A stretch of DNA of 64,000 nt. It comes from an uncultured Eubacteriales bacterium. GTDB taxonomy: Bacteria > Bacillota > Clostridia > Oscillospirales > Acutalibacteraceae. The stretch covers positions 62,001-126,000 of the forward strand of contig UQEU01000004.1 of the NCBI GenBank assembly GCA_900540085.1. Reading direction: 5' to 3'. Position numbers and translations under genes: made by a program. Position 1 is the first letter of the stretch; every line of letters begins with the position of its first letter. The notes beneath the pieces are model-generated. The model saw only the letters and a program-made list of their open reading frames with translations. It was not told the DNA's origin and searched no databases. Shown here in pieces: positions 52,902 to 62,028 of this stretch.

Positions 52902-53803
52902 GGTATAATGTTCCCCATTTCACGATAAAGTTTATACCAATCTTCTCTGCTCATATCAACATTGTCGGCAGAAATTAAATCAATCATTCTGTCACGGTTT
53001 ACCGTGCCGAGTATGACTTGGATTTTCGCAGGATGACGCATTATCCAAGCAACTGATACGGCGGCTTTTGAAACACCGTACTTTTCTGCCATAATTTCTA
53101 TTGCTTTATTTTGCTCTTTATAATCAACATCGTCAAGAAAAGTGCCTTTTGAATTTTTCTTTCTGAGCGGTCCCCATGCTTGAATTGTAACATCATTTAT
53201 TCTTGAATACTCGAGAACATCGCCGTCTTTATTCACTGCACCGTCGTTTTGCATATTTGCACAGATACCGTTGTCGAGCATACCCGTATGGTCAAGACCG
53301 AACTGAAGTTGATTTGCAACAATCGGGTAGTCGATATACTTTTTAAGATATTCAATTTGAACAGGTTTGAAGTTTGACACTCCGAACTGCCTTACAAGAC
53401 CGTTTTTATGAAGAAAATCGAATGCTTTTGCAACTTCTTCGCCCTCCATAAGCGTATCGGGACGGTGAAGACACAAAACATCCAAATACTCGCAGTCCAT
53501 ACGGCTGATGCTTTGTTTAACGCTTTCAACAATATGATTAAAAGAAAAGTCGTAGTACCCTTTTCTTATACCGCACTTTGACTGAACGAAAACTTTTTCT
53601 CTGCCTATTTCTTTCAAAGCCGTACCGAAAAACTTTTCCGACTCTCCCTGACAGTAAATATCGGCGTTGTCAAACATTGAAATTCCGTTTTCATAAGCAC
53701 ACAAAACGGCTTTTACAGCCTCTTTTTCACTGTGATTTCCGAGTTTCATACAACCGTAAACAAGTTGGGTGGGTTTAATATTTCCAAGATTTACAAGTTT
53801 CAC
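52898..53803 (-). CDS. Aldo/keto reductase (YdhF-like)
   Basis: 301 residues. NADPH-dependent AKR fold: MFDNADIYCQGESEKFFG has the catalytic Asp/Tyr motif, KCGIRKGYY the Lys, LDVLCLHRPD the His, FGVSNFKPVQ and the C-terminal QVILGTVNRDRM the NADP site. The substrate is not known. It overlaps rarA and nth by four bases each, so it is coupled within the chain. Confidence 0.85.
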   Translation of the reverse strand: MKLVNLGNIKPTQLVYGCMKLGNHSEKEAVKAVLCAYENGISMFDNADIYCQGESEKFFGTALKEIGREKVFVQSKCGIRKGYYDFSFNHIVESVKQSISRMDCEYLDVLCLHRPDTLMEGEEVAKAFDFLHKNGLVRQFGVSNFKPVQIEYLKKYIDYPIVANQLQFGLDHTGMLDNGICANMQNDGAVNKDGDVLEYSRINDVTIQAWGPLRKKNSKGTFLDDVDYKEQNKAIEIMAEKYGVSKAAVSVAWIMRHPAKIQVILGTVNRDRMIDLISADNVDMSREDWYKLYREMGNIIP

Positions 53804-55053
53804 TTTTTGCCCCTCATTTTTTCAAGATTTGAATTAAATGCCGTTTCGTTTTTATTTTCACAGGGAAAATAATATTTTTTATTTTTTAAATCATCGGGAA
53901 GATACTGTTGCTCCGTCCAATGATTTGGATAGTCGTGAGGATATTTATAGAACTGACCTTTTTCTTTAACATCATCGCCGTCGAAATGAACATTTTGCAA
54001 AGCACGGGGAAAAACTTTTCCTTTGCCTGCCTCTACATCTGCCATTGCACTGTTTATCGCATTATATGCCGAATTTGACTTCGGACTTGTCGCAACAAGA
54101 ATGGTTGCATCTGCAAGCGGAATTCTTGCTTCGGGCAGACCGAGCATCATAGCCGAATCAACCGCAGCCTTTACGATGGGAATGATTTGAGGATATGCAA
54201 GACCGACATCTTCACAGGCACATACCATAAGCCGTCTGCACGCCGTTATCAAATCTCCTGCCGATAAAAGTTTTGCCAAGTAAAAAACTGCTGCGTCGGG
54301 GTCAGAGCCACGCATTGACTTTTGAAACGCTGACATCGTATCGTACATCTCGTCGCCTTTTTTATCGAAACTTATCCCGCCTGACTGCACCATTTCTTTT
54401 GCAAAATCGAGTTTTACATTTCCGCCCGATGCGACAACACAGTTTTCAATACTCAATAAAGCTCTTCTGACATCGCCCCCTGCCTTTTTTGCAAGGTACT
54501 CGGCAACGCCGTCTTCAACGGTAATTTTCGTTGAATTTTCTTCTTCCAAAAACTCTATTCCACGCTTTACGGCAATCTCAATGTCCTGCCAATCCACGCT
54601 TTTAAATTCAAAAACCGTACTTCTCGAAAGCACTGCGTTATATATGTAAAAATACGGATTTTCAGTTGTTGAGGCAATGAGCGTGATTTTTCCGTTTTCA
54701 ATATACTCAAGAAGACTTTGTTGTTGCTTTTTGTTGAAATACTGAATTTCGTCCAAATAAAGCAATACTCCGTTCGGAGCAGAAAAAGTATCGAGTTCTG
54801 CTACAATCTGCTTTATATCTTCCGTTTTGGCAGTAGTACCGTTTAATTTTCTTAAAGCCCTGTTTGTTTTTTTTGCAATAATAGACGCAACTGTTGTTTT
54901 GCCGACGCCTGACGGGCCGTAAAAAATCAAGTTTGGAATATTTCCGCTGTCTATCATATTGCGAAGCGGTTTGCCCGATGCAAGAATATGACGCTGACCG
55001 ACAACATCGTCTATACTTTGAGGACGCATTCTGTCTGCAAGCGGACTAATCAT
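53800..55053 (-). CDS. rarA: Replication-associated recombination protein RarA (MgsA)
   Basis: 417 residues. AAA+ ATPase related to the clamp loader and RuvB that acts at stalled forks. Walker A FYGPSGVGKTTV and Walker B LLYLDEIQYF, sensor STTENPYFYIYN and ALLSIENCV, then the C-terminal tetramerisation domain (ALQNVHFDGDD; GQFYKYPHDYPNHW). ATG 55053 has GAGGTG upstream; the reading frame begins three codons earlier at a GTG. Confidence 0.92.
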   Translation of the reverse strand: MISPLADRMRPQSIDDVVGQRHILASGKPLRNMIDSGNIPNLIFYGPSGVGKTTVASIIAKKTNRALRKLNGTTAKTEDIKQIVAELDTFSAPNGVLLYLDEIQYFNKKQQQSLLEYIENGKITLIASTTENPYFYIYNAVLSRSTVFEFKSVDWQDIEIAVKRGIEFLEEENSTKITVEDGVAEYLAKKAGGDVRRALLSIENCVVASGGNVKLDFAKEMVQSGGISFDKKGDEMYDTMSAFQKSMRGSDPDAAVFYLAKLLSAGDLITACRRLMVCACEDVGLAYPQIIPIVKAAVDSAMMLGLPEARIPLADATILVATSPKSNSAYNAINSAMADVEAGKGKVFPRALQNVHFDGDDVKEKGQFYKYPHDYPNHWTEQQYLPDDLKNKKYYFPCENKNETAFNSNLEKMRGKK

Positions 55054-55666
55054 CTTTCTCACCTCTTTTTGAAAAAATACAACCGCAGTAATTTTGTCTG
55101 TAAAGGTTGTACTGCTTTGACAATTCTATACTGTGTTTATACCCCTCTGCCTTTTTAAAATCCGACGGCAAAAATTCAACTCCGATTTTTTCGGAAACTT
55201 TTTGCCCTATCTCATTTAATTTTTCCGAATTTTTAAGAGGCGAAACAGTAAGTGTGGTGCAAAAATAATCAAATCCGAGTTCCTTTGCTTTTTTAGCCGT
55301 TTCAAAAAGACGAAGTTCGTAGCAAATAAAACATCTTTCAAATCCCTCTTTGCACTTTTCAAATCCTTTTACGGCGTCAAAAAACACTCTGCTGTCGTGT
55401 TCTCCCTCCAAAAAAGAAACGCTGTCTCCCGCAAACTCCTTTATAAAACGAATTTGCTCATTTTTTCTTTTGATATATTCATCTTCAGCCGAAATGTTCG
55501 GATTATAATAAAAAACAGTAACATTGAAATAATCTTTCAACAAATCTATGCAATGCGACGAACACGGCGCACAACACGAATGTAGCAAAAGAGAGGGTTT
55601 AACGCCCTCTTTTTGCTTTTTTTCTATTATTTCAAACATTTTTTTATGGTAGTTAATTTTATTCAT
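55046..55666 (-). CDS. queH: Epoxyqueuosine reductase QueH
   Basis: 206 residues. QueH is the alternative, non-QueG enzyme that reduces epoxyqueuosine to queuosine in tRNA. Iron-sulfur/iron Cys pairs are present: LLLHSCCAPCSS, FICYELRLFETAKKA and the C-terminal NYCGCIFS. ATG 55666 overlaps the stop of the preceding peptidase gene (TGATG). The end overlaps rarA. Presence in a cell-wall chain is by operon merging, not function. Confidence 0.9.
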   Translation of the reverse strand: MNKINYHKKMFEIIEKKQKEGVKPSLLLHSCCAPCSSHCIDLLKDYFNVTVFYYNPNISAEDEYIKRKNEQIRFIKEFAGDSVSFLEGEHDSRVFFDAVKGFEKCKEGFERCFICYELRLFETAKKAKELGFDYFCTTLTVSPLKNSEKLNEIGQKVSEKIGVEFLPSDFKKAEGYKHSIELSKQYNLYRQNYCGCIFSKRGEKDD

Positions 55667-57093
55667 CAATTCAAATAATGTTTTGGATTTACCCTTTCTC
55701 CATTAATTCTGACTTCAAAGTGGCAATGCGGACCTGTCGAGTTGCCCGTAGAACCGCTTTTTGCTATCTGCTGACCTTTTTTAACAGTGTCGCCGACAGA
55801 CACAAGAAACTTTGAGTTATGTCCGTAAAGCGTTACAACAGAATTCCCCTTTGCATCTTTTCCGTGATATACAAGTATATAGTACCCGTAACTGTCTTTC
55901 AGCTTTTTAGCCGCTATAACCGTACCCGATTGCGCCGCCACAACTTTTGAGCCTATCGGACAAGGGAAGTCTATTCCTCCGTGATATGTGCCGTCCGAAT
56001 AATTTGGGAAGCCTGCCGAAATACTTTTATGACTCGGCACGGGATATGTCATATTTAAAACTGCGTCCGAACCGTTTATATTTTGGTTTGGTTTTGTAAT
56101 ATCGCCGATATTAACATCGCCGTAATCGTATGTAGTGAGTTCTCTGTCTGCACCTGCGATAATTGCGTCTATATCTGCCTGAACGGAAGCCTCTGCTTTC
56201 TCGTCTATGTTTTTATACTCCGTATAATACCCTGTCTGAACGGAATATTGGTAAAGCAATTCGTCGCTTTTCACTCTTTCATCAAAAAGTTCGGCTTTCT
56301 TTATTGCCAAAGTCTGCTGACTGCTTTCAAGTGCCGACTGTGAATTTTCAAGCACTTTTCCGTCATTTGCAAGCTGAGTTCTCTTTTCGTCTAAAATTGC
56401 CTGTTTTTCTGCCAAGCCGTCTTTTCTCAATATAAGTTCTTCCGTCTGATTTTCTATTTTCTGCATCAAATCGGCGTCGCTTGTCGATACTTCGGAAATC
56501 ATTTGAATTCTTGTCAAAAGCGTAGCGATACTGTCGCTTGTAAGCAAAACGGAAAGAATTGAAAAATCGCCCGAAATATACATTGCTCTTGCTCTGCGAC
56601 AATAAATTGCATAAGTCAAATCAAAATCTTCCTGCAACTTGTCAATTTGCGACTGTGCACTTCCGACTTCCTCCTCAACAACGGCTATTTCGCTTTGATT
56701 TTCGGCAATTCTTGTGTTTAACTCATTAATTTTTGTTTCAAGTTCCGTTATCCTATCCTCATACAAAGTGAGTTCTTTATTGAGATAGCCTATTCTTGAG
56801 TCTATAAGATTTATGTAGTCGAGCGTAACCTTTTGGTTTTGCTCTGCCTCTTTGATTTTTTGTTCCATCTCGGCAATATGATTTTGTATATCTGCGAGTT
56901 GGTCTTCAAAAGGTCTTAAATCTTTAGTCGTGCTTTCAGACGGTTGTTCTTGTGAAGTGTCAGACTGACTGTTTTTGTCCGACAAAGACGAGTTTAAACT
57001 ATTGTCGGAAGCAAACGAATATGTTGCAGCCGTCAGCGTTATAACAATGCATAAAAACACCGAAACTAATTTTATCACTTTTTTGTTTTGCAA
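55666..57093 (-). CDS. Third FtsEX-linked M23 peptidase, secreted, coiled-coil (EnvC/PcsB-like)
   Basis: 475 residues from a TTG start after a GGGG site. Signal peptide in the first 30 residues, long coiled coil (residues 50-330) and a LytM domain in the last 130. Zinc ligands intact: YHGGIDFPCP and GPHCHFEVR. The mid block AMYISGDFSILSVLLTSDS, a hinge conserved in the three paralogs, is like PcsB/EnvC. FtsEX activates such hydrolases for septal or lateral wall growth; this is inferred. It starts after the second paralog and is followed by queH. Confidence 0.8.
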   Translation of the reverse strand: MQNKKVIKLVSVFLCIVITLTAATYSFASDNSLNSSLSDKNSQSDTSQEQPSESTTKDLRPFEDQLADIQNHIAEMEQKIKEAEQNQKVTLDYINLIDSRIGYLNKELTLYEDRITELETKINELNTRIAENQSEIAVVEEEVGSAQSQIDKLQEDFDLTYAIYCRRARAMYISGDFSILSVLLTSDSIATLLTRIQMISEVSTSDADLMQKIENQTEELILRKDGLAEKQAILDEKRTQLANDGKVLENSQSALESSQQTLAIKKAELFDERVKSDELLYQYSVQTGYYTEYKNIDEKAEASVQADIDAIIAGADRELTTYDYGDVNIGDITKPNQNINGSDAVLNMTYPVPSHKSISAGFPNYSDGTYHGGIDFPCPIGSKVVAAQSGTVIAAKKLKDSYGYYILVYHGKDAKGNSVVTLYGHNSKFLVSVGDTVKKGQQIAKSGSTGNSTGPHCHFEVRINGERVNPKHYLN

Positions 57094-57106
57094 TTTTATT
57101 CCCCGT

Positions 57107-58417
57107 TTACTTTATATATTTAAGCGGATTTACTCTTTTTTTGTCTATTCTGACTTCAAAATGACAATGCGGACCCGTTGAATTGCCCGTAGAACCGCTT
57201 TTGGCAATAACCTCGCCTTTTTGAACACGCTGTCCTTCTCTGACAAGCAGTTCGCTGTTGTGAGCGTACAGTGTAACAACGCTCTTTCCTGCGATATTTT
57301 TGCCGTGATAAATCATAATATATTTGCCGTAACTGTCCTTTAGTTTTTTAACGGTAGAAACAGTACCGCTCTGTGAAGCAACAACATTTGTACCTGTCGG
57401 ACAAGGAAAATCTACTCCTCCGTGATATTTTCCGCTTGAATAATTTGGGTATCCTGCCGAAATATCCATATAGTCAGGCACGGGATACATCAAATTCAAT
57501 ATATCTCTGTTCGGCTTTGATTGTTCTTCTCCGTCGTACTTTTGCTCTGCCTCGCCTATTTGCTTTCGTATTTCATTTTCTATTTTTTGTAATTCTTCTT
57601 CGCTTTGGTTACGATACTCGGAATACATTTTTGTTTTTTCCGTAAGTTTTTTTAAAACAATATCGTTTTTTCTTTTTTCTTCATCTGCCAAAAGTTTTTT
57701 TGAACTTAATTCTTCCTGCTTTTGCAGATACTCGCTTCGTTTTACTTTAAGGTCGATTTGAGCCTGTTTGGAGTCTTCAATCGCCTGCTCGGTTTTGATT
57801 TTATTGTCTGCGAGTTCTTTTTGCAGGTCGCCTATTTTCTTTATAGATGAATTTACGGTCATCATAATTTTGCCGTCGTGTTTACTTACCGCATTAATCA
57901 TTTCAAGGCGTGTTAAAAATTGGGCAACGCCGTCTGAAGTGAGCAAAATCTCCAAAACCGAATAAGTTCCGCTTATATACTCACAACGCACTCTGTTTTT
58001 CCACTCATCATAGACAGAATCAAATTCTTTATAAAGACCGTCTAATTGAATTTTAACATTTTTTGAACGTTTTTCAATAGATTTTATATAATTTTCACTA
58101 TTTGTAATATTATTATTTATATTATTAATACTTTCTTCGGCTTTTTTCGACTCTTTTTCGCAAATCTCAAGTTCCTTTTGAAGATACGACACTTTCTTTT
58201 CAAGCAAGTCGCAATATTCCTGTTCTTTATTCCTGTTGCTTTCAAGAACGGAAAGCCTTTCGTTTGCATCCTCTATTTTCTGCTGATACTCCTGTTTTTG
58301 CTCTTCCAGACTTTGCTCTTTTGCATAAGGATAAATATTGAAGCAGTGGAAATTTAAGGTAAACAAAAATGCCAACAAAACGGCAAGAAATTTTTTTGTT
58401 CTTTCTTTGCGTTTCAT
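57107..58417 (-). CDS. Second FtsEX-linked M23 peptidase, secreted, coiled-coil
   Basis: 436 residues. Signal peptide (LAVLLAFLFTLNFHCFN), coiled coil (residues 35-290) with CEYISGTYSVLEILLTSDG hinge, and LytM domain with KYHGGVDFPCPTG and GPHCHFEVR, both complete. It differs from its neighbours mainly in the coiled coil. ATG 58417 is preferred since GAAGGA lies seven bases upstream; an ATG two codons earlier is too close to the site. Confidence 0.8.
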   Translation of the reverse strand: MKRKERTKKFLAVLLAFLFTLNFHCFNIYPYAKEQSLEEQKQEYQQKIEDANERLSVLESNRNKEQEYCDLLEKKVSYLQKELEICEKESKKAEESINNINNNITNSENYIKSIEKRSKNVKIQLDGLYKEFDSVYDEWKNRVRCEYISGTYSVLEILLTSDGVAQFLTRLEMINAVSKHDGKIMMTVNSSIKKIGDLQKELADNKIKTEQAIEDSKQAQIDLKVKRSEYLQKQEELSSKKLLADEEKRKNDIVLKKLTEKTKMYSEYRNQSEEELQKIENEIRKQIGEAEQKYDGEEQSKPNRDILNLMYPVPDYMDISAGYPNYSSGKYHGGVDFPCPTGTNVVASQSGTVSTVKKLKDSYGKYIMIYHGKNIAGKSVVTLYAHNSELLVREGQRVQKGEVIAKSGSTGNSTGPHCHFEVRIDKKRVNPLKYIK

Positions 58418-58440
58418 TGGCATTCCTTCTTTACAAAAGA

Positions 58441-59721
58441 TTATCCAAGATAATTCATCGGGTTAACCGCTTTACCGTTAACTCGTACTTCAAAATGGCA
58501 GTGAGGACCTGTTGAATTTCCTGTTGAACCGCTTTTTGCGATTAACTGGCCTTTCTTAACATTTTGTCCCTCTTTAACAAGAAGTTGTGAGTTATGTGCA
58601 TAAACCGTCTGCATTCCGTTACCGTGACTGATGATGATATGGTAGCCGTAACTGTAATTCAAATACTTAACAGTAATTACAACACCGTTATCTGCCGCAT
58701 GGACTGCCGTTCCTGAAGGTACCGCAAAGTCAACACCGCTGTGGTAACGACCGCTCGGGTATCTCGGAAAGCCTGCCGACAATTTTCTTGAATATGTAGG
58801 GTATGCAAGACGACCCGAACCGGGAGTATAATCTCCGCCGCTGTTACCGCCGTTTTGATACTGTTCTTCTTTTCTTCTGATTTCTTCTTGAAGTTCTTTT
58901 TCTATTTTGTCTCTTTCTTTTTCGCTTATTCTGATTTCGGACTCATACTTGCTGATAACACTGTTGTATTCCGACATCTTCGAGTCAAGTTTAGACTTGT
59001 TTGACTGCTCTTCGGCAAGATTGCTCTCAAGTTCTTGCTTTTTCTTGTTGAGATTTTCTTTCTCTGATACCAAAGACTCTTGGTTTGTTTTAAGCTCTGC
59101 CTTTTCTTTTTCAAGTTTCTGCTTGCTCTTTTCAATATCATTCATTACATCCATCAATTCTTCAAGTTTTTCGGAGTCTTGTTCCGAAACAGACTTGAGC
59201 ATTTCCGAACGGGTAAGCATTGAACTGATATCATTGCAGGTCAAAAGCACTTCAAGGTTTGTAACACTTCCCGATATATACATTGCCCTCAATCTCTGAC
59301 AATATTCATTGTAAGAAGCGTCAAATTCCTTTTGTTTTGCCTCAATCTCTTTTGCGATTTTTGCAATCTCAACTTCGGCAGCGTCAATTTGAGCCTGCAC
59401 TTTGTTGATTTTTGACTGCAAGTTGCTGATTTCACTTTTTATAGAATTTGCATTTTTTTGAATTAAGTTAATTTTTTGCTCGTAAGCATCTATTTGATTG
59501 TTTAAACTTTTTACATAATCTGCATTTTTTTCTTTATAGTTTTTCAACTTTTGCTCTGCATCTGCAATAGCGTCGTCGATATTTTCAAGTTCATCTCTCA
59601 ACTGACTCTCCGACTTTGCCTGTGCAACTATTGAAGTCGAGAAAAAGCAGGAAAACATACAGATTGACAATAAAGCACATATAAGTTTTTTTGAAAAATT
59701 ATTAAAGCGCACGAATTTCAC
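58441..59721 (-). CDS. First FtsEX-linked M23 peptidase, secreted, coiled-coil
   Basis: 426 residues from GTG 59721, overlapping the ftsX end by 20 bases. Signal peptide (LICALLSICMFSCFF), coiled coil (residues 40-290) with MYISGSVTNLEVLLTCND, and a LytM domain with RYHSGVDFAVPSG and GPHCHFEVR; catalytic residues intact. As it sits directly after ftsX it is the best candidate for the original FtsEX effector (EnvC or PcsB analogue), with the two following genes likely duplicates. Confidence 0.82.
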   Translation of the reverse strand: MKFVRFNNFSKKLICALLSICMFSCFFSTSIVAQAKSESQLRDELENIDDAIADAEQKLKNYKEKNADYVKSLNNQIDAYEQKINLIQKNANSIKSEISNLQSKINKVQAQIDAAEVEIAKIAKEIEAKQKEFDASYNEYCQRLRAMYISGSVTNLEVLLTCNDISSMLTRSEMLKSVSEQDSEKLEELMDVMNDIEKSKQKLEKEKAELKTNQESLVSEKENLNKKKQELESNLAEEQSNKSKLDSKMSEYNSVISKYESEIRISEKERDKIEKELQEEIRRKEEQYQNGGNSGGDYTPGSGRLAYPTYSRKLSAGFPRYPSGRYHSGVDFAVPSGTAVHAADNGVVITVKYLNYSYGYHIIISHGNGMQTVYAHNSQLLVKEGQNVKKGQLIAKSGSTGNSTGPHCHFEVRVNGKAVNPMNYLG

Positions 59722-60622
59722 TGCCTTCCTTATTCAAATATTTACGCATGGTAATCATTGAACCGCCTACACCGCTCAAAATACCGATACCGATAAATGC
59801 GAGAAGCATATAAACGGCGTAATCCCAGAAATCTACAAGTTTAAGCTGAATTGAGTCGAACAGGTCTTTGAACTGAACTCCTACAAGTTGGTATATACCG
59901 AACACAAGGAACAGCGAGATGACACCCGACAAAATTCCCAAAATCATACCCTCTACAACAAAAGGCAATCTTACAAAACCGTTTGTTGCGCCCACGCTTT
60001 TCATAATGCTGATTTCAAGGCGTCTTGAGTAAACCGTAAGTCTTATGGTGTTTGAAATGATAAACATACTGATTGCAAAAAGAACTGCTACAATGACAAT
60101 GGAAATGACTGTAACGCCCTGTCTGATTGTTACAAGTTTTTCTGCAAGTTCCTTATTTTCACGAACTGTTTCAACATGGTTTACGCCTTTAACTTTTTCA
60201 ACAGTTTCGTCAAAAATCGACAAATCATCTATTGTTACTTTATATGCATCGGGCAGCGGAATGTCTTTGCTTAACCCTTGAAAGAACTCTGCCTGAGCCT
60301 CTTCCATAGTGTTAAGTTGTTCTTCCCACGCATCTTCTTTAGACTGAAAATCTACATCTTTAACATTTGAAATGTTTTCAAGTTCCTCTTTCATAACTTC
60401 AAGGTCAGCATCGGAAGTGCCGTCTTCGACAAATGCCATAACAACATTTTCTTCTTCTATTTTGCCGAGCAAAGACTCGATATTTACAAACAGCATTGAC
60501 GCTGAGCCTATCATTACAAGACAACTCATAAGAACTGCAATAGATGCGATACTCATCATTCTGTTTGACCAAATATTTCTGAAACCCTCTTTAATGAGGT
60601 ATTTTACGCTTGAAGAACTCAT
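59702..60622 (-). CDS. ftsX: Cell division protein FtsX
   Basis: 306 residues. Four membrane helices and a large extracellular loop (residues 45-165) between the first two. MSIASIAVLMSCLVMIGSAS is the first helix and FIISNTIRLTVYSRRLEISIMKSVGAT is the cytosolic coupling region typical of FtsX. With FtsE it forms an ABC-type complex that controls wall hydrolases by its loop. It overlaps the ftsE stop and is followed by three candidate hydrolases. Confidence 0.93.
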   Translation of the reverse strand: MSSSSVKYLIKEGFRNIWSNRMMSIASIAVLMSCLVMIGSASMLFVNIESLLGKIEEENVVMAFVEDGTSDADLEVMKEELENISNVKDVDFQSKEDAWEEQLNTMEEAQAEFFQGLSKDIPLPDAYKVTIDDLSIFDETVEKVKGVNHVETVRENKELAEKLVTIRQGVTVISIVIVAVLFAISMFIISNTIRLTVYSRRLEISIMKSVGATNGFVRLPFVVEGMILGILSGVISLFLVFGIYQLVGVQFKDLFDSIQLKLVDFWDYAVYMLLAFIGIGILSGVGGSMITMRKYLNKEGSEIRAL

Positions 60623-61473
60623 CTGTTGTCACCTCCGTCTTTATTTTCATCTGCGGAAGTTGACGAACTTTCAACAACATCTTCAAGATTGTCAAAAACA
60701 TCGTCAAGCGAACTGTCGTTGAGTGCCGTATTTTCACTGAAATAGTACATATCTGTTTCTTTAACTTCCGTTTCCTCTTTTTTCTTCGCAAAACGAGCGT
60801 TAAGCGGGTCGGGAGTATCTGAAACAACTTGTCCGTTTTTGATAACTATAACACGCCTTTGATACATTTTAACAAGGTCGTGTTCGTGTGTAACCATAAC
60901 TACTGTTTTGCCGTCGTTGTTGATTTTTGTCAAAAGGTCAACAATTTCTCGGCTCATTTCGGGGTCAACATTTCCCGTCGGCTCGTCGGCAACTATCAAA
61001 TCGGGATTATTTACAAGAGCTCTTGCAAGTGAAACACGCTGTTGCTCACCGCCTGAAAGTTCGTTCGGCATACAACGGGCTTTTTTAGAAAGACCTACAA
61101 GTCCCAAAATATACGGAACACGCTTTCTGATGTCTTTTTCCTTTGCACCGATTACTCGCATGGCGAACGCTACATTATCGTACACGCTCATTTTCGGGAT
61201 AAGTCGGAAATCTTGGAAAACTATACCCATTGTTCGTCTGTAATACGGAACATCTTTTTTCTTCATCTGTGAAGAAGAATAGTCATTTACAATAACTTCT
61301 CCCTCTGTTGGTTTTTCTTCATGCATAATAAGTTTCAAAAATGTACTTTTACCTGCACCTGAAGAGCCTACAATAAATACAAACTCGCCGTCTTCGATTT
61401 TAATATTTACATTGCTGAGCGCTTTTGTACCGTTAGTTGAATAGACCTTTGTAACATCTTTAAATTCTATCAC
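60619..61473 (-). CDS. ftsE: Cell division ATP-binding protein FtsE with C-terminal extension
   Basis: 284 residues from a GTG start after AGAGGT. Residues 1-225 are an ABC ATPase: Walker A GSSGAGKSTFLKLI, Q-loop FQDFRLIPK, signature LSGGEQQRVSLARAL, Walker B LIVADEPTGNVDP, and H-loop VTHEHDLV. About 50 further residues, rich in acid, Ser and Asn (ALNDSSLDDVFDNLED), go beyond the usual length of 228. Together with FtsX it should drive the three downstream peptidases. Confidence 0.93.
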   Translation of the reverse strand: MIEFKDVTKVYSTNGTKALSNVNIKIEDGEFVFIVGSSGAGKSTFLKLIMHEEKPTEGEVIVNDYSSSQMKKKDVPYYRRTMGIVFQDFRLIPKMSVYDNVAFAMRVIGAKEKDIRKRVPYILGLVGLSKKARCMPNELSGGEQQRVSLARALVNNPDLIVADEPTGNVDPEMSREIVDLLTKINNDGKTVVMVTHEHDLVKMYQRRVIVIKNGQVVSDTPDPLNARFAKKKEETEVKETDMYYFSENTALNDSSLDDVFDNLEDVVESSSTSADENKDGGDNR

Positions 61474-61565
61474 TTAAAACTACCTCTATTTTAACGAAAT
61501 ACTATATTTTGTAACATATTTTGGACAAACAGCCATATATTGTTTTGCCCAAAAATCATAATATT

Positions 61566-61594
61566 ATAATATCACAACTTAAGCAAAATCGCAA
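61566..61594 (-). promoter_or_regulatory. Sigma-A promoter of the ftsE chain
   Basis: Minus-strand -35 TTGCGA (61594-61589), 17 bases, -10 TATTAT (61571-61566), about 95 bases before the ftsE GTG. Confidence 0.6.
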
Positions 61595-61701
61595 TAGAAT
61601 ATTGTATCTTTTTTGTAAATACTGTAACTAATTGTAATCATTTCAATCTGTACATAGACAAATCACAAAGTAAAAGTTTCTTTTCCGACATATAAAAAAA
61701 G

Positions 61702-61734
61702 AAAATCGCCGAAGTTTGACGCTTCAGCGATTTT
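61702..61734 (-). terminator. Intrinsic terminator of the rubredoxin gene
   Basis: AAAATCGC/GCGATTTT and GAAG/CTTC stems with one mismatch, around TTTGACG, followed on the minus strand by CTTTTTTT. It lies after the rubredoxin stop. Confidence 0.8.
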
Positions 61735-61762
61735 ATAAATTTTTCACATTTATGATTTTGGC

Positions 61763-61918
61763 TTATTCTTCTGAAAAACTGTCTTTACCTACTCCGCAAA
61801 GAGGGCAAAGGAAATCTTCCGGAAGGTCTTCCCATTTTGTGCCGGGAGCAATTCCGTTTTCTTCGTCGCCGAGTTCTTCGTCATAAACATAGCCGCATAC
61901 ATCGCAGATATATTTCAT
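61763..61918 (-). CDS. Rubredoxin
   Basis: 51 residues. Iron-binding motifs CDVCGYVYDEELG and CPLCGVG are both present, with PGTKWEDLPEDF between, the normal rubredoxin pattern. It transfers electrons, most likely to the adjacent flavodiiron protein that reduces oxygen or NO. It has its own promoter and a terminator and lies 110 bases after the flavodiiron gene. It is too short for common ORF lists but unambiguous. Confidence 0.95.
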   Translation of the reverse strand: MKYICDVCGYVYDEELGDEENGIAPGTKWEDLPEDFLCPLCGVGKDSFSEE

Positions 61919-61983
61919 TTGCAATACCTCCGTAAATTATTTAACAACAAATGTCATTATAATATTGTTTTACCAACAACTTC

Positions 61984-62012
61984 ATATTATCAAAAACAAT
62001 TTGAATTTTCAA
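61984..62012 (-). promoter_or_regulatory. Sigma-A promoter of the rubredoxin gene
   Basis: Minus-strand -35 TTGAAA (62012-62007), 17 bases, -10 TAATAT (61989-61984). Confidence 0.6.
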
Positions 62013-62028
62013 GCGTAAAATTTAAAAA

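Noticed and set aside
61763..61918. Zinc ribbon protein instead of rubredoxin
   Set aside because: Spacing of both CxxCG motifs, the YVYDEE and W-E-DLP residues match rubredoxin, and the flavodiiron neighbour agrees.
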